Of a DNA stretch of 64,000 nucleotides, positions 1 to 12,700 are shown piece by piece. Within the stretch, counting starts at the first letter, position 1. Each line of letters starts with the position of its first letter. This DNA is from Trichoplax sp. H2 (lineage: Eukaryota > Placozoa > Uniplacotomia > Trichoplacea). Position numbers and translations under genes: made by a program. The stretch covers positions 1,116,001 to 1,180,000 of the forward strand of contig NOWV01000005.1 in assembly GCA_003344405.1 (NCBI GenBank), in the 5' to 3' direction. Below the pieces are notes generated by a model. The model ran no database searches. It saw only the letters and a list, made by a program, of their open reading frames with translations, and was not told the DNA's origin.

Positions 1-3000
1 GTGTTCATGTTATCACTTTCATAACACAAACGGAGTTGGGATGGTGAGCAATTTATTGTAAATTGAACTTAGATTAGGCTATTCGTTACCTTGTGTTATA
101 GTAGAGAGAATTGAGACAGGAAAAGAAATAGAACAGTAGCTTTAACATTTCAAAGATAGCTGTTTACGAGGATGTAGGTAGAATTTCTAAGTTGTCTTCG
201 AAATAATGTCATTCGGGTGCATGTTGAGACGGAAATTAAAGTGCTGATTTAGTTTTAAATTATTTTGCACACTCTACGGTAGTTTTAATAAGCTGACTAT
301 GGCTGCGTAGCTTATACGAAAATATGAGGGTAATTGTAAATGTTCTTTGCAATTAGAATAAGAAAATAGATTGACATTAGAAAAGAATTTACGTGGCTAC
401 CGCAGTTTTTCATGACACTTATATCTACCAGGAACTACAGTAGTAAGAAAAATCGTAATATTGGAACTCGTATTTAGTCGATATTTCATTAAAGCCCAAA
501 GTACACCGTTAGTAAATAAGTAATATATTGTAATAGTAATAAATTTTTGGAGCAGTCTATTTGATTGCTATAATAATAGATAGGATTTAGATACAAACAA
601 TAAACTGGATACAGTTATCTAACGCAAACCGAAATATAATTTTTCAGCAATCTTTGTTAAGCTAACTGTATCATTTACTTAAGAATAGATGTAATTGGAA
701 ATCTTCTTCGTAATGTTGATATCAAGATGTTAGGAAAGAAATTAAGGTGTCTGTAGTATCATTCATTATACTATACTAGTATAAAGATAATAAGAAGCTA
801 CAGCTTTAGATAGAATACTGACATTCAATTGAACGAGTACTTTTTAATATTTTTAATAGCCATAAATGTAATGCATAACCCTATTAAAATCTACATATAT
901 GTAGTTAATGTGTGGTGGCATAGTCACGGTATAACTTATTAGACGTATATCCATAAATGCGTGTATACTTGTAGATAATTAATATACTGTACTGTATAGT
1001 GCTACCATCATATTAAGATGCTGCACTGTAACCTAACATAGTCTTATGCAGATTAATGTGTATTTAGAGATAGTATATGTAAGATGTACTTTATACAGCT
1101 ACGAGTTAAATTATGAGTTAGATAGATAGTAATTTAATGCTTAACTAGTTTAATAGAGTTATGCTTATACATAGCTTGACCATTGATCGCTATTGAAAAA
1201 ATACTTGTTTTTCTGATACTTGAATTGTAGAATCACGTATATCCTCACTATTACAAGGTGAAGTTATCCGGAGCTACCCTTTGCAGTGACTGTCAAGGTT
1301 GCAATTGCTTTCAAACTTGCGTGAGTCCTTACTAGCTAGCAAACTAAGACATAACTGTTAGATTGGGCGCTAACTAGGCTGAAATAACAGCCGCTGGCGA
1401 TTGGTTACAGTCAACTTTTGCTGTACAGAATTTGTTGCTACCATTAGTATTACAATTACCCGTAAACCCATACTTTGGCCTTTACCAGTTTACAAGCAAG
1501 AATAAATCGTTCGAACGGGCAACATTTAGACAGAGAAAAGACCTGTTGATACCTTTATTGATGGTTTAATCTAAATTATGAATTAATTTACAACCTAAAC
1601 TTTAAGCAGACTTGACCCAGAAATAAATTCTGACTAAGTTTATGAGAATAAAACATTGTCTAACCACTCTAGAAATCGATTTCTATAATAAATAGATTAA
1701 GACATTCAATCTTTCTTTGTCAGCAGTAATCTAGTAACTTTCCTTTTCGTTTCATTTTGTAAATCTTTGTCAACAATATCCATTACAAAGTCTAATAAAA
1801 TAGCAGATATAACTAAGTAGTACAGAATGTTATAGCTTTATAACGAACAAGCTGTGACCTGAAAAAATGCAGTGTTGTCGCTATCATAATTATGATGCAT
1901 TATTATATGTACAAGTACATAATTTAATTTAGAAGTTTCTATAGAGCTTTTACATTGAAAAAAACAGGAAAGAAATTACGTGCTAAATTTATTATTCATA
2001 CAAGATTTTATATTTTATAAATTTAATAAGGATGAAATGGGATATAACAATGCTGTAGGATGCTTTTCTGCTGGATACTGTATCAGGCTAATGCTTGAAA
2101 AAAGTTCTGATTATAAATTGGACTCTGATAATGTCTCGTTGATATGCACTGTAATCATAAACTAATAAAATGGGCTAACTGAAGAAAGAAAGACTCGATA
2201 CTGTTAATTGCTCATCTTGTTTTTAGTATTTTAAGTTGATCTATATGATAAATATATATTTCTCCTCTGAGTGAGAGCTAGAAAGTTGAGTGAAAATAAG
2301 AGACAAGTTCCGTCTGTTATACAGAATGATTTTAAATTGACATCTTCTCCACGATTGTTGATCTAACTATAAATTAATTTTAGCTTAGATATACAAGCAC
2401 GCTATTTACTTAAAAGGCAACTGAGTATGATCACATCCCAGCCACCCTCGCTTGAAACGAGTGGCGCGGGGGTATTTCTACTAACTGTTAGATGACTCTG
2501 ATTATGGGTTGATTTCAATAGGTCAGTATAAGATTCTTACAGTATTTTTTACCTCAAGATTTCTTCATGTAAAACGAATAGCTCTAAGGTAGTCATTTCT
2601 GCAGAGTACTGATTATTAAAATAGTATTCGTTATATCGCTAAGGGTGGCCACTGGGCCTTTCAATTTTAATTTCATGTAATATTCTGATGAAAATTGAAT
2701 AAACATAGAATCTTTATAGAGTTTTCTACACAGCCATTTTGATTGTTAAATTTTCTGATAACGGTTGCTATCGGCAGAGCAAGCGATCCTTAGACACATT
2801 ATAATGATTGGTTTAGAATTGATCACCGTACATTAGTTATCATAATGTGCATTGGACTATTAACTAATCTTAATATAGCATTTCATCCGTGAATGTATTA
2901 TTGAAAAGTAGTATTCTACAAGCATAGCTATGAATATAGTAGTGCCTGGCTATTACCGGGATAAAAATAATGTCGAATGGTAACACTATTTGTTAATTAT

Positions 3001-3400
3001 GAACAAATAAGTACATTATCGTAAACCGTCAGTAAAGCGACGGGAGTTTGTACTAGTATAGTATTAATTATAATTGATGAAATCTAGATATGTCATAGTA
3101 TTAGTACTACGTCAAGCAGATGTGTCAATATATTTATATCTACTCTATCTAATTATTTAGTATTCGATACTTGTCTACATTGCTATTCTTACTTGCTAAA
3201 TAGATAGAAATAAAAGAATTTTATAAAGATAGTGTTCTTAAATTCTCAGTTAATCTAATTGTATATATATATACTAAAAATCAGATACTTTTAAGGGTTT
3301 TTAAATATAAGGGTATAAAAGGGATGCGTATGAAATTACGCATATGATACTTCAAGAATGTGCTAGAATCAGCTGAATATTTATCTGAAAGTGAGAAAAA

Positions 3401-3478
3401 TGAGTCTGAACAGACTTGAATGGCAAATTGAAGAAGTATGCAGCCAACTGCAAAATCTAACCAAAGACTTGCAGTAAA
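3401..3478 (+). other. Possible small coding exon or remnant
   Basis: An ATG opens a 25-codon frame rich in Leu, Gln and Glu with heptad-like spacing (motifs RLEWQIEEV and QLQNLTKDLQ), then TAA. A GTAAAG donor-like word overlaps the last codon, so it could be a first exon. The frame shifted by one nucleotide upstream (after a TAG at 3364-3366) also reads as an acidic 17-residue tail ending in TGA. I could not link either reading to another exon, so this may be chance. Confidence 0.15.
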
Positions 3479-6471
3479 GTGAACTGCCTTGAAATATTGA
3501 GGGCAATACTACAGGTAAAGTGAGTTAAGAAAAAGAATCGATACGAATTTGAATCTTCGAATTCCATAATAGCGGGATTTAAGAAAGAATAAATCTAGCT
3601 AATAGTGCGAAAGGTACAAGTTTGTTGTAGGTGATAATATGAGGAAAAGTTCATAAATAGTTCATTAGCCATCAGTTCTACGGTCTGCCCACTAAAGTAA
3701 CATCAATTCTAGTAGCTAAAGCCATCTTGTAAATAGGATTACAATTTCTACTGACGCTTTAAAGATAAGAATCTAGCTAATTTCTTCTATTGAGTAAAAT
3801 GATCACAGCCTTATTTATTCACGCTCAACCGGCACAAGATTAGAATTGCAGATTATGAATGATACACTATACTTAAATTACATTAGATTTATTACTAAAG
3901 CATCGTTTGGTATTGGTATTTATCTTATAAATAGTAGAACAGTAATCATAGTATCAAATGGCAGGAACCAAACCTCTTTCTTACGGTATCGCTTTTAATA
4001 CCATGATTTCATCAAATATTAGGATAGTAAGTTAGTAGCTGTTATACCAAAAGGAACCGTACGCGTATAAAATTTCTTTCATATTCTAATATGATTGTAG
4101 CCTTGTCTATACTTACGGCGGAAGATTACATCTGTAGAATATTAGGATAAATATTCTTTATTGTTAAAGTATTGAGATAATACCGAGATGATGTGAAACC
4201 AGGATATAAAAGTAAGTCTTGTCAACAGCTAAAAGTATAATGTCAGATTTTATGATGAAAGTAGTAAGGCTTTAGAGTCCTTAACATTGCTCAGAGCATT
4301 TATAACATTTCTACTAATCGTACAATGATCAACTTGGATCTTTGTCTACTAAGGGACCTTAGATAGATCTTCTGCAGTTAAGAAAATTTATTAAACTAGT
4401 ATACGCCTAGAAGTCATGGTGTTTTAGTGATGAAATCAAGCAGAAAGGAATGAGTTCCTTAAAATAGATAATTTATTTTTACTAATGTACATAACACATC
4501 AATATCCTGGAAATACGTTCTACGGTAACGTAACTGACGTAAAATGAGTGCAATAAATATTATTAGAATATCTGATATTTACTTGGATATTTCTATAAGC
4601 TTGACTTCTATAGCCTATCACCGCTGAGGATTTCTGATGTTGATTACTTATTACGCTATTCGATATGTACGAGCAATCGTTTACTATTTTGAACATGATG
4701 AATCAAGTTCAGATTTACATACTATAGCATATATGCTACTAAAGCTAGAAATGGAATTTCCTAGGCTATCCATGGAATGAACTACGAAAATTGCAGATTT
4801 AAATTAAGGTTCTCTAATGATGATACTGCGTGAAGGTTAGATCAGTGTATGTAGCTCTATGGAACTTTATTACGTCTGCATCGGAATATCCTTATGGTCA
4901 TGCGTTAGTATCTACATGCATTTATCGAGACTATGCCTATACACAGTATAGTATGCACTAAGCATTGTGTTCTTATATTCATACCATAAAATAGATCTTT
5001 GCCTAGAGTGCGCTATTTTTATGTGGTAGTGGATATTACGAAGTTCTATCTAGCTATGTTGATTAAATAAAAAATTTCTGGTGTAAATTAATCATTCAAT
5101 TTAATTGGTATACGATAGCGAATAAAGAACCCGATATTTCTCAGCAGCATGGGGAAATCGTCACTACGCTTCTCATGTTTCTACATGATCTATTTATAAG
5201 AGTTAAATAAATAATTTTATAATCAGTATGATTAGAACACTTCGTGGGGATGTTTATAATGTGTATTATACTCGTATAAAAATCTGCATATCAATATTTT
5301 CCCATCCGTTGATATTAATGATATCAACATGTCTGTTTATATTGATAGATTACTTACGCCTCTGGCAAAGTCCTTCTCTTTTTTAAATATTTATATTCTG
5401 AGAGTTCACTTTAGAAAAATCAGATTGATGAAGCTATTCTACATAGTTCAGTAGATTATCAGCAATCGCTGCTCATTACAATTCATATTAGTATAATATA
5501 ACAAAGTATGTGCTGCTTTGGTTTCCTCTATAACACTATAAATGCCAGCAAATTTTCAACCCCGTCATTAATGATGATATGCATAAGCATTGCAGACTTC
5601 GATTAGTTGAATATGAATGAAAATGTAAAATTTTAAAGCAACGCTTTTGTAGATCATTAATTCTATGAGTAAATTAAAGATTAATTTACCAAAAAAGTTG
5701 CTTTTCAGTGTAGATAGATTAAGCATCAGTAATTGACGAAATGAGTGGATCTGGAAACATCTTTTGATTTTAAACAAATAAATAATCTTGAAATTCTTTA
5801 GAACAAAGGGGTCGCACATTAAAATCGCATTAGTTTCTATGCATTTCCGTGTAATGTGAATTTTACGATAAACACTGAAATTGAGCTACTGTACCGGTTT
5901 AGCTTAGAGGGGATAGAATAGAAGAGTGAAAACTTAGAGATATTAGCATTGATCCTCTGCGAATACGTAGAAAACTTTCATATATATACATTATTATAAT
6001 TATTTAATGATAAAGATATATCTCGATATATACATTACATGCCGGAAATTTAGCTACAGTAGTACAAATGGCATGGGTACCGTATTTAATTAATATCTAT
6101 CGTATCCTACTATCCACTTTGGATACGGATAAAAAATCTACTCTACAAGATCTTAATGGTTGGTTTTAACTATAGTCATTTTTTGTTTAATTAATTATTC
6201 GTTACGCACTAGTTTGTGATAACAAATAGAGTGAATAGATCTTACATAACTTTGAACTGGCTACCCGTTGCAAACTTTCAATTTTTTATTTAAAGTAAGA
6301 TTAAATCAAGCAAGATTTATGATGATTCTCTAAAACACTTAAACTTGCCAGAAGTTCAAGATACATTTACAAAACGTAACAGATGTTCGAAATATTTAAG
6401 ACAATATCAGTCTCTGCAGTAAATTATTTTATCATTTAAATAAATTCTTTCTCATTGTTTTTCCTCATAAT

Positions 6472-6493
6472 AACAATAATAATAATAATAATA
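6472..6493. repeat. AAT microsatellite
   Basis: A short run of AAT triplets with one interruption. It is a simple repeat with no gene context. Confidence 0.85.
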
Positions 6494-6806
6494 TAATTCT
6501 TTTACGAAGTACATCGACACATTCAAATCCTAAAATGTCAATAAAAAAATTTTTTCACAATATGAAATAAGCTGATATAAAATTGTTGATATATGTAATA
6601 GCCAGAGATTGAGTCCATATATTTATACACATTTGCTATTGTATGCTTGCAAAAACTGGAATGAGGTAAACAAATCATTTTATTATGTCACGTCCTAACA
6701 AAAACTTTTTCTTATCCAATTTTATTAAAATAGGGATTATGCTGTATGATTAAGTATCTTGATAGGTCATCTGTAATAATTTTGCAGTAAAGGGTTGTAG
6801 ATCTAA

Positions 6807-6848
6807 GAAATCAGACCAGGTTCGAGGCGGATTGATTTGTCTGATTTC
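6807..6848. other. Hairpin, 10-bp perfect stem
   Basis: GAAATCAGAC at 6807-6816 is the exact reverse complement of 6839-6848. The arms enclose a 22-nt GC-richer loop that contains a GGTTCGAGG word resembling a tRNA B box. No acceptor or anticodon arm is present, so it is not a tRNA. It could be a structured RNA or part of a small mobile-element remnant. Confidence 0.45.
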
Positions 6849-6960
6849 CTTAACCATCCTTAGTATTCTGTATTCCTTAAATGATACGTAGAAGGGTAAA
6901 TCCGCTTTAAACTTCCCCTATACAGGTTTACTGCAGCATTTAATTCAATGGGGAATAGGG

Positions 6961-7038
6961 ATGATATTAAAAAATCGGCTTACGGCAGCCGTAAGTTGGA
7001 AAACAAACTTCCAGCTCCATAAAATTTGCTAATATCAT
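6961..7038. other. Nested inverted repeat, three-way-junction fold
   Basis: An outer perfect 9-bp stem (ATGATATTA at 6961-6969 with TAATATCAT at 7030-7038) encloses two hairpins. The first is a 10-bp stem at 6976-6998 with a CAG loop, centred on CTTACGG/CCGTAAG and extended by two G-T pairs. The second is TGGAA/TTCCA at 6997-7013. The two inner hairpins touch or overlap by two bases. This could be a small RNA, a palindromic mobile-element remnant, or chance in AT-rich DNA. The GC-rich inner stem makes chance less likely. Confidence 0.45.
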
Positions 7039-8041
7039 TATGGAAGGTTTTAATAAGTTTTATGAGCTAGCTACGATCTTAATGAGCATGGTAGATAATT
7101 TGCCTTAAGGTTTATTAGTCTACAATAATGATTTATCGAATATTGGTTTACCTATAACAGTGCTGGAAAATGATATTTTAAATTTGGTTAAAAGTTAGTG
7201 ATGTAAAATCCTAGAATATCATTATTTTATTGGTTGCTGTTCTGTCTCTAAATTAGTTTAAATTTGTCCATGATCTCGCTATTAGAATTAAATTATAATA
7301 CAGTTCCGTACAGTAAATTATCTCAATAAATTCATGAAGCAATAGTTGATCCTTTCTAGGTATAATTATGTATTGGATGGGAATTGAAAGGGTATAAAAT
7401 TTAATTTTAATAGATAGTAGGCCAGATTTATTTATACTTTCATATACTAAAACTATTAAGTAATTATATTAAAAGTGTCACTATTAGCAAAATAACACCA
7501 TGAAATGATGATAATGTATTAGGAACACATTTCTCATCATAATATCGTACTTAATCTGTTTAAGCCTTATAAACATGCATCAGCGATTAACTGTATTCAG
7601 CACATCCGTGTGTCTTTTTAATAGTTTTTATATAGAAATACTGGTAATCTTTGTTTGGAGGTTTACTATTAATGGTCCATTAAAGGTGATGAACGAATGA
7701 ATTAAAACACTACTGTAAAATAAGTACTGGCCTATGCTGTTTTACGAAAATTTTTCGAATTCTCTAATTATTTGAAAATGATACTTTCCGTTTTTGTGCA
7801 TAGAAGTATATCGATAATAGATAACTTTATATATTTTTAATCTATTAATCCCCTTATAATATCTTAGTAATCCATATTAGGCTCACGTTTTTCTGGAGAC
7901 TGTCAATAAACCAGGTTCGCATAGTTTTCAGTTTATAAAATACAACTGCTATATCTTTAATGGGCCATTATCATATCACCGTCATGTAGTTAGAATTTGA
8001 ATTAATTTAACAACGTAGAACAGAAGGAAAACTTTGTACTC

Positions 8042-8075
8042 CGATCACCAGGCTGTCCAACTCGACGGGTGATTG
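8042..8075. other. Hairpin, 8-bp stem
   Basis: CGATCACC at 8042-8049 pairs with GGTGATTG at 8068-8075, with one G-T pair and an 18-nt loop. It stands out as GC-richer than its surroundings. The function is unknown. Confidence 0.35.
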
Positions 8076-9510
8076 TTAAATAAAATAAGCCAGCTATGTA
8101 AGATGAACGATACATTATATCTTTCTGAACGGAAATTCAGATAAAATTAATGCTGCATATATGGCTTAGACCTGGATAAAATAAAATATTGATTTCAGTA
8201 CAATGATTTTAAACACTTAGGGGGTCATTTTTGACAATAGTGCCTTATTGCCTATTATGATAAGCGAAAATAAATAATAAATTGAAGAAAAATGGATTGT
8301 ATCTCGTGAAAGATACAGTAATAGGATAAATTTTGGGCATTGATCTGAATCACAGGATAATTATAGCGCTACAAGAATATTCAGAAAATCAATTAGTCCC
8401 TGATCAATAAAAAATTCTGTATGAGATCTCCGTAAGGTAATCAGACGCTTGTAACCGCTGTTTAAATTGAAGAAAATTAGTTTACTGTAAACAATTCATG
8501 AATGTGTTTTGCTGTAACGTCATGATGTTGTAGACATTATTACGAGGTAAATACATAAATGGAATTCATAGCGAGAAAATAGAACTGATAAAGGCAGCTA
8601 AAATATCATATGATCAAGAGGTAGTCCAAAAACATACTTATAGACTACTTTTATGTCATGTTCGTTGGATTTTCGACTAGCATAGATGATGTGATAAAAT
8701 AAATTGAGTTATATTGAGAATTTTAAATTGAACTGGGGTCATAGATTGATTTAAAGTGGCTTTATAATTCTGCGTATCCTAGACGATTTGTAATACTCGA
8801 TGCTTCTATGCGACAATAAAGAGTAAATACCATACTTTAATTTTGTTTTTCAATGATTTTGATATGTTATTGGAGATAGTAAATGGAATGATATACGTAC
8901 AAGGATTAATTACGTCAAGAACTAATCATGTAAAACTTTAAATAACTAAATTATTCAATTTTTTCCCGACTTTTATGCCGCATTATTTGGCGACTACAAA
9001 ATTTTGAATAATACTCGATGGCATGATGACTTCCTGCCGATAGATATAATAAATAGTGCTCAGTAAGCAAGCTTCTTGAATAACGGCTACATAGATAATG
9101 GTGCTGTTGATATTTTCAGTTTTATTCCTCGTCTTTTACTCTATCCTTAAGACCTTGAAGTGCAACCATCTTTATGTTTAACACACTACCCAATCTCATC
9201 TGATTGCTTACATTTACTACCTTGAACGACAATGTTTACACATACATTTTCGTCATAAATTTGAAGAAAAAATATACCACTTGATCATAACAAGCAGACT
9301 AATAACAAACACAAACAGTTGGTGATCTGAGTTAGGCAAACTATATAATGTGGACGGTGAAGCAAGACCATTTTAGAGTTGTCTTTATTCCAGTAAACTA
9401 TTTTATATCTTCCTCCTTCCATTTTATTGACTGTTATATCTTTTAGTTTTTAAAAATTCTTTACCATATCAAGTTAGTATTACTCAAAAGTGTATTGATA
9501 AAGCATTTAG

Positions 9511-9518
9511 TATATAAA
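9511..9518 (+). promoter_or_regulatory. Candidate TATA box for the TEP gene
   Basis: TATATAAA lies about 217 nt upstream of the ATG at 9728. It sits in very AT-rich DNA, so the match alone is weak. No transcription start can be mapped from sequence. Confidence 0.25.
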
Positions 9519-9727
9519 ACTAACACTGAAGAATTCTCCCACAACGAGTAAGTTTTATCCAATACTAAAAAATTTTTCAATTTGTACCGGTATCTGTTAG
9601 CAATAGCTGAATTATACTATAGCCGTAATAATGCATTAAATTATTATTAAACTGTAAATATTTACTAAATATCAAATTATTGCTTTGCTAGAATTTATTC
9701 CATCGCGCAATACGTCGTAAAGCAACG

Positions 9728-12700
9728 ATGCATCGTGGCACTCTCATCCTATGCTTAGCCTTTTTAATAGGGGCGGAATCTTTCTTTATTCCACCAAGGT
9801 AAGCTTGGATACTATCTGAAGCAAATCGCTATTAAATGTAGAAATGTTTGTAATTGTTTTCTATAGAAGCATTTTATATAGAGTCTTGGAGTCATACAAA
9901 TCTCTAAATTATTTTGTACGATATTTTATATTTAGAACCCAGGGTGTTCCAGTTAATAATCCTTTAACGCAGATTCAACGCCCTGAAATCCCGTCCCGGT
10001 TTGACTTGGGCAGTTATTTCATCGCTGCTCCCAAGACTTTCCGTTTCGGCAGCAATTTAACCATCTCGGTTAACATCTATCGTGCACAATCTCCAGTGAC
10101 TGTTGGTTTGACATTATTCAGTAATCGTCGTCCCAATATCGCAAGTGAGCTCAAGACTTTCCTTCCTGGTAAGAGAAATGTTATTGGCACTCTACTTTAC
10201 AAAATATTTTGAATTATTTACTTACTCAAGTATTTTAATCAATTTCCTTACAAATAAATAACAGGAAATCCTGGCAATGTCACTCTTGAGGTAAATTAGA
10301 TCCGTTTTCTACTTTTTAATTCAGATTTAATGAATTTACCAATTTTTATGTTCAACTATTAAAATTAAAATTTACGCAATTTAATTGGTATTATAGATCC
10401 CAGTACTCAATAATACTGATACTACTCCTGATGACTATTACTTGCAAGCTTTTGGATTTGGAGGAGTTCTTTTCAATACCACCAAATCTATTTTTGCTAC
10501 TCAAAATAAGACCTTTGTCTTTTTGCAAACTGACAAGAAATTGTATCAGCCAGGCCAAACTAGTAAGAAATGACTAATGTAATATAGCACTGTCATATTT
10601 CAATAGTAAGTAGAATTACCTAAGTTGGAAATGGGAAAAATAATTATTTCGCCTTTTATGTTTAAAGTTCGCTACAGGGTTGTTTGTATCGATGATGAAT
10701 TTATGCCGACTCCAACTCAGAAAATCCAAACTACCATCAAGGTATTTCCAGACTATTCTAAAACTCAATAGATAGACTATACAGTAATTTAATTTGAAGT
10801 GTCTGCTAATATCTAAGATACAATATTATAAGAACGAGCTCTTTGAGTCTATTACGTTTCTAATGGTAATTCATTTTTGGGGGGACTAGGATCCACAAAA
10901 TAACAACATCTTCAGCACCAGAACACGAAACTGCACCAATGGTAAGGAAAAATAGAGATTGATTAATGATGTCGCGGCGATAATATACTAATACCGGGTT
11001 CCATCAATTCTCATAATTAGGTTTTATCTCTGAGGAATTCCCTCTTACTGAACGATCAAGCAATGGAACTTACAGAATTGAAGTTCGAAATGAAGTGAGT
11101 AGAAATGATTAACAGATTTAGAATCGCCGTTGTGATAGAATTGCCATTTTAGGCTAAATTAACTTTCAACTGAAATATTGACCATTCATTCAATTTTAGA
11201 CTGACCTTGTAACCGTCAAATTTTTCCAAATCAACACCGAAGGTAATTTCCAATCTATAGAGAGTTTTTGTTACGCTCTGTAGAATTAAATGCAGATCAT
11301 TAATATTCTACTATTTGAAATTATAGTTTTACCTGAATTTGATGTTAATGTCCACACACCCGATTTCATCTTCAATGACACTACCGAAGTTCCAATTACA
11401 ATTTTTGCCAGGTAAATTAAATTGCATGGGCATATTATCAACTGACTCATGCAATCTATGCGTTATTATTCAATTATAATTATGAAGCACTAAAAATATT
11501 TTTTGCATCATCATTTATATACGCTGTATATCTTGATTTTTATAATAGATATCCTTTGAATCAAGCTGTCGATGGAGAATATACCGTTGTCTGCTATCTT
11601 GCTCCAAAACGCAGCAACACGTTCAATAGACAGTCTCCCATGCACACTTACATCTCCAAGCAGACTAACATCACATTAACTGGCAGAGTAAGGGGAATCT
11701 TTTCTCATCTACTGATGCTATCCAAACCTTGATGACTTTAATTTGAAATATCGAAATCTTTATATGATCTAATCTAATTATAAATTTCTTGTTTCCTATC
11801 TAGTTGAACAGCAATACTACCTTGAAAATCAACACGGCTCAACTTTCTCTACTCAAGACTTTACCTAGTTACTTTTTGCCAAGTTTGGCTTTATATATAA
11901 ACGTTACTGTCACTGAAAGTGAAACTGGTTTAGTCTATAATGTCACCAAGAGAATTCCTCTTCATACCCAAAAGATTCAAGCTACTGTCGTTAGCGAACC
12001 AGAATCGTACAAACCAGGAATGAACTATCAAATCAAGGTACTAGAATTGCATTGATATTTAAAATCAATCTAGGTTGATATTGGTATACTATCAACGGTG
12101 GCAGACATCAAGAACTCATATGAATTATATCTGCTAGGTTTTGTTAACTACTCCAGATGGCAAACCAATCCCTAATACGCAAACGATCCGATTAAACGCT
12201 ATCGGTGTCTTTAGTTTCAAGAGAACACGCACTGAATATATTTCAGAAAATAGCCTTTACACCGTAACCTTTACGGTGCCAAAATACAGCAAATTCTTCA
12301 GCTATGAAGTAAGCTTTGTCGATAAACTTATTCTGGCTTTCTAGAACAATCTTTCGAGAAGTCTTGCGCTAATCTATTTTATTTTTCGTTTCCTCCTCGC
12401 AATGATTTTCCTATTGGAAATTTAGATCACCACTACTTACAATAATGAAACTATCTTGCTTGCTGCAAAGACACCTATGAAATTCGTCAGTCCAAGCAAT
12501 AACTATTTGCAATTGAGCATCTTAAACCCTGTCCCTGTCCCCTGCAATAACCAGACTTTGATCAGAGTTGATACTACTCAATATTTATTTAAGAAACAAG
12601 TCACCTTGTTGGTAAGGAAAATATTATGTATAATTGTAGTTCTTGGAAAAGAAAACCATCTCCACTCATCCAAAGTAATAACTCATATCCATCTTTTTCC

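Larger units (their letters stand above)
1..9727. other. Gene-poor 5' flank
   Basis: I find no exon chain here on either strand. The two ORFs over 60 residues (1980-2165 plus, 5568-5819 minus) start or end without gene context, use random-looking codons and have no recognisable motif. The stretch is AT-rich with scattered direct and inverted words. Items that can be named are listed separately: a small coiled-coil-like ORF near 3.4 kb, an AAT microsatellite at 6.47 kb, and hairpins at 6.8, 6.96 and 8.04 kb. An exon of a gene lying mostly outside the window could still be hidden here. Confidence 0.6.

Noticed and set aside
2436-2474. GC-rich hairpin (CTCG/CGAG) as a small nuclear RNA
   Set aside because: The four-base core stem is too short and there is no known snRNA signature such as an Sm site.
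6819-6829. tRNA B box
   Set aside because: Only the GGTTCGA word is present. No A box, anticodon arm or acceptor stem.
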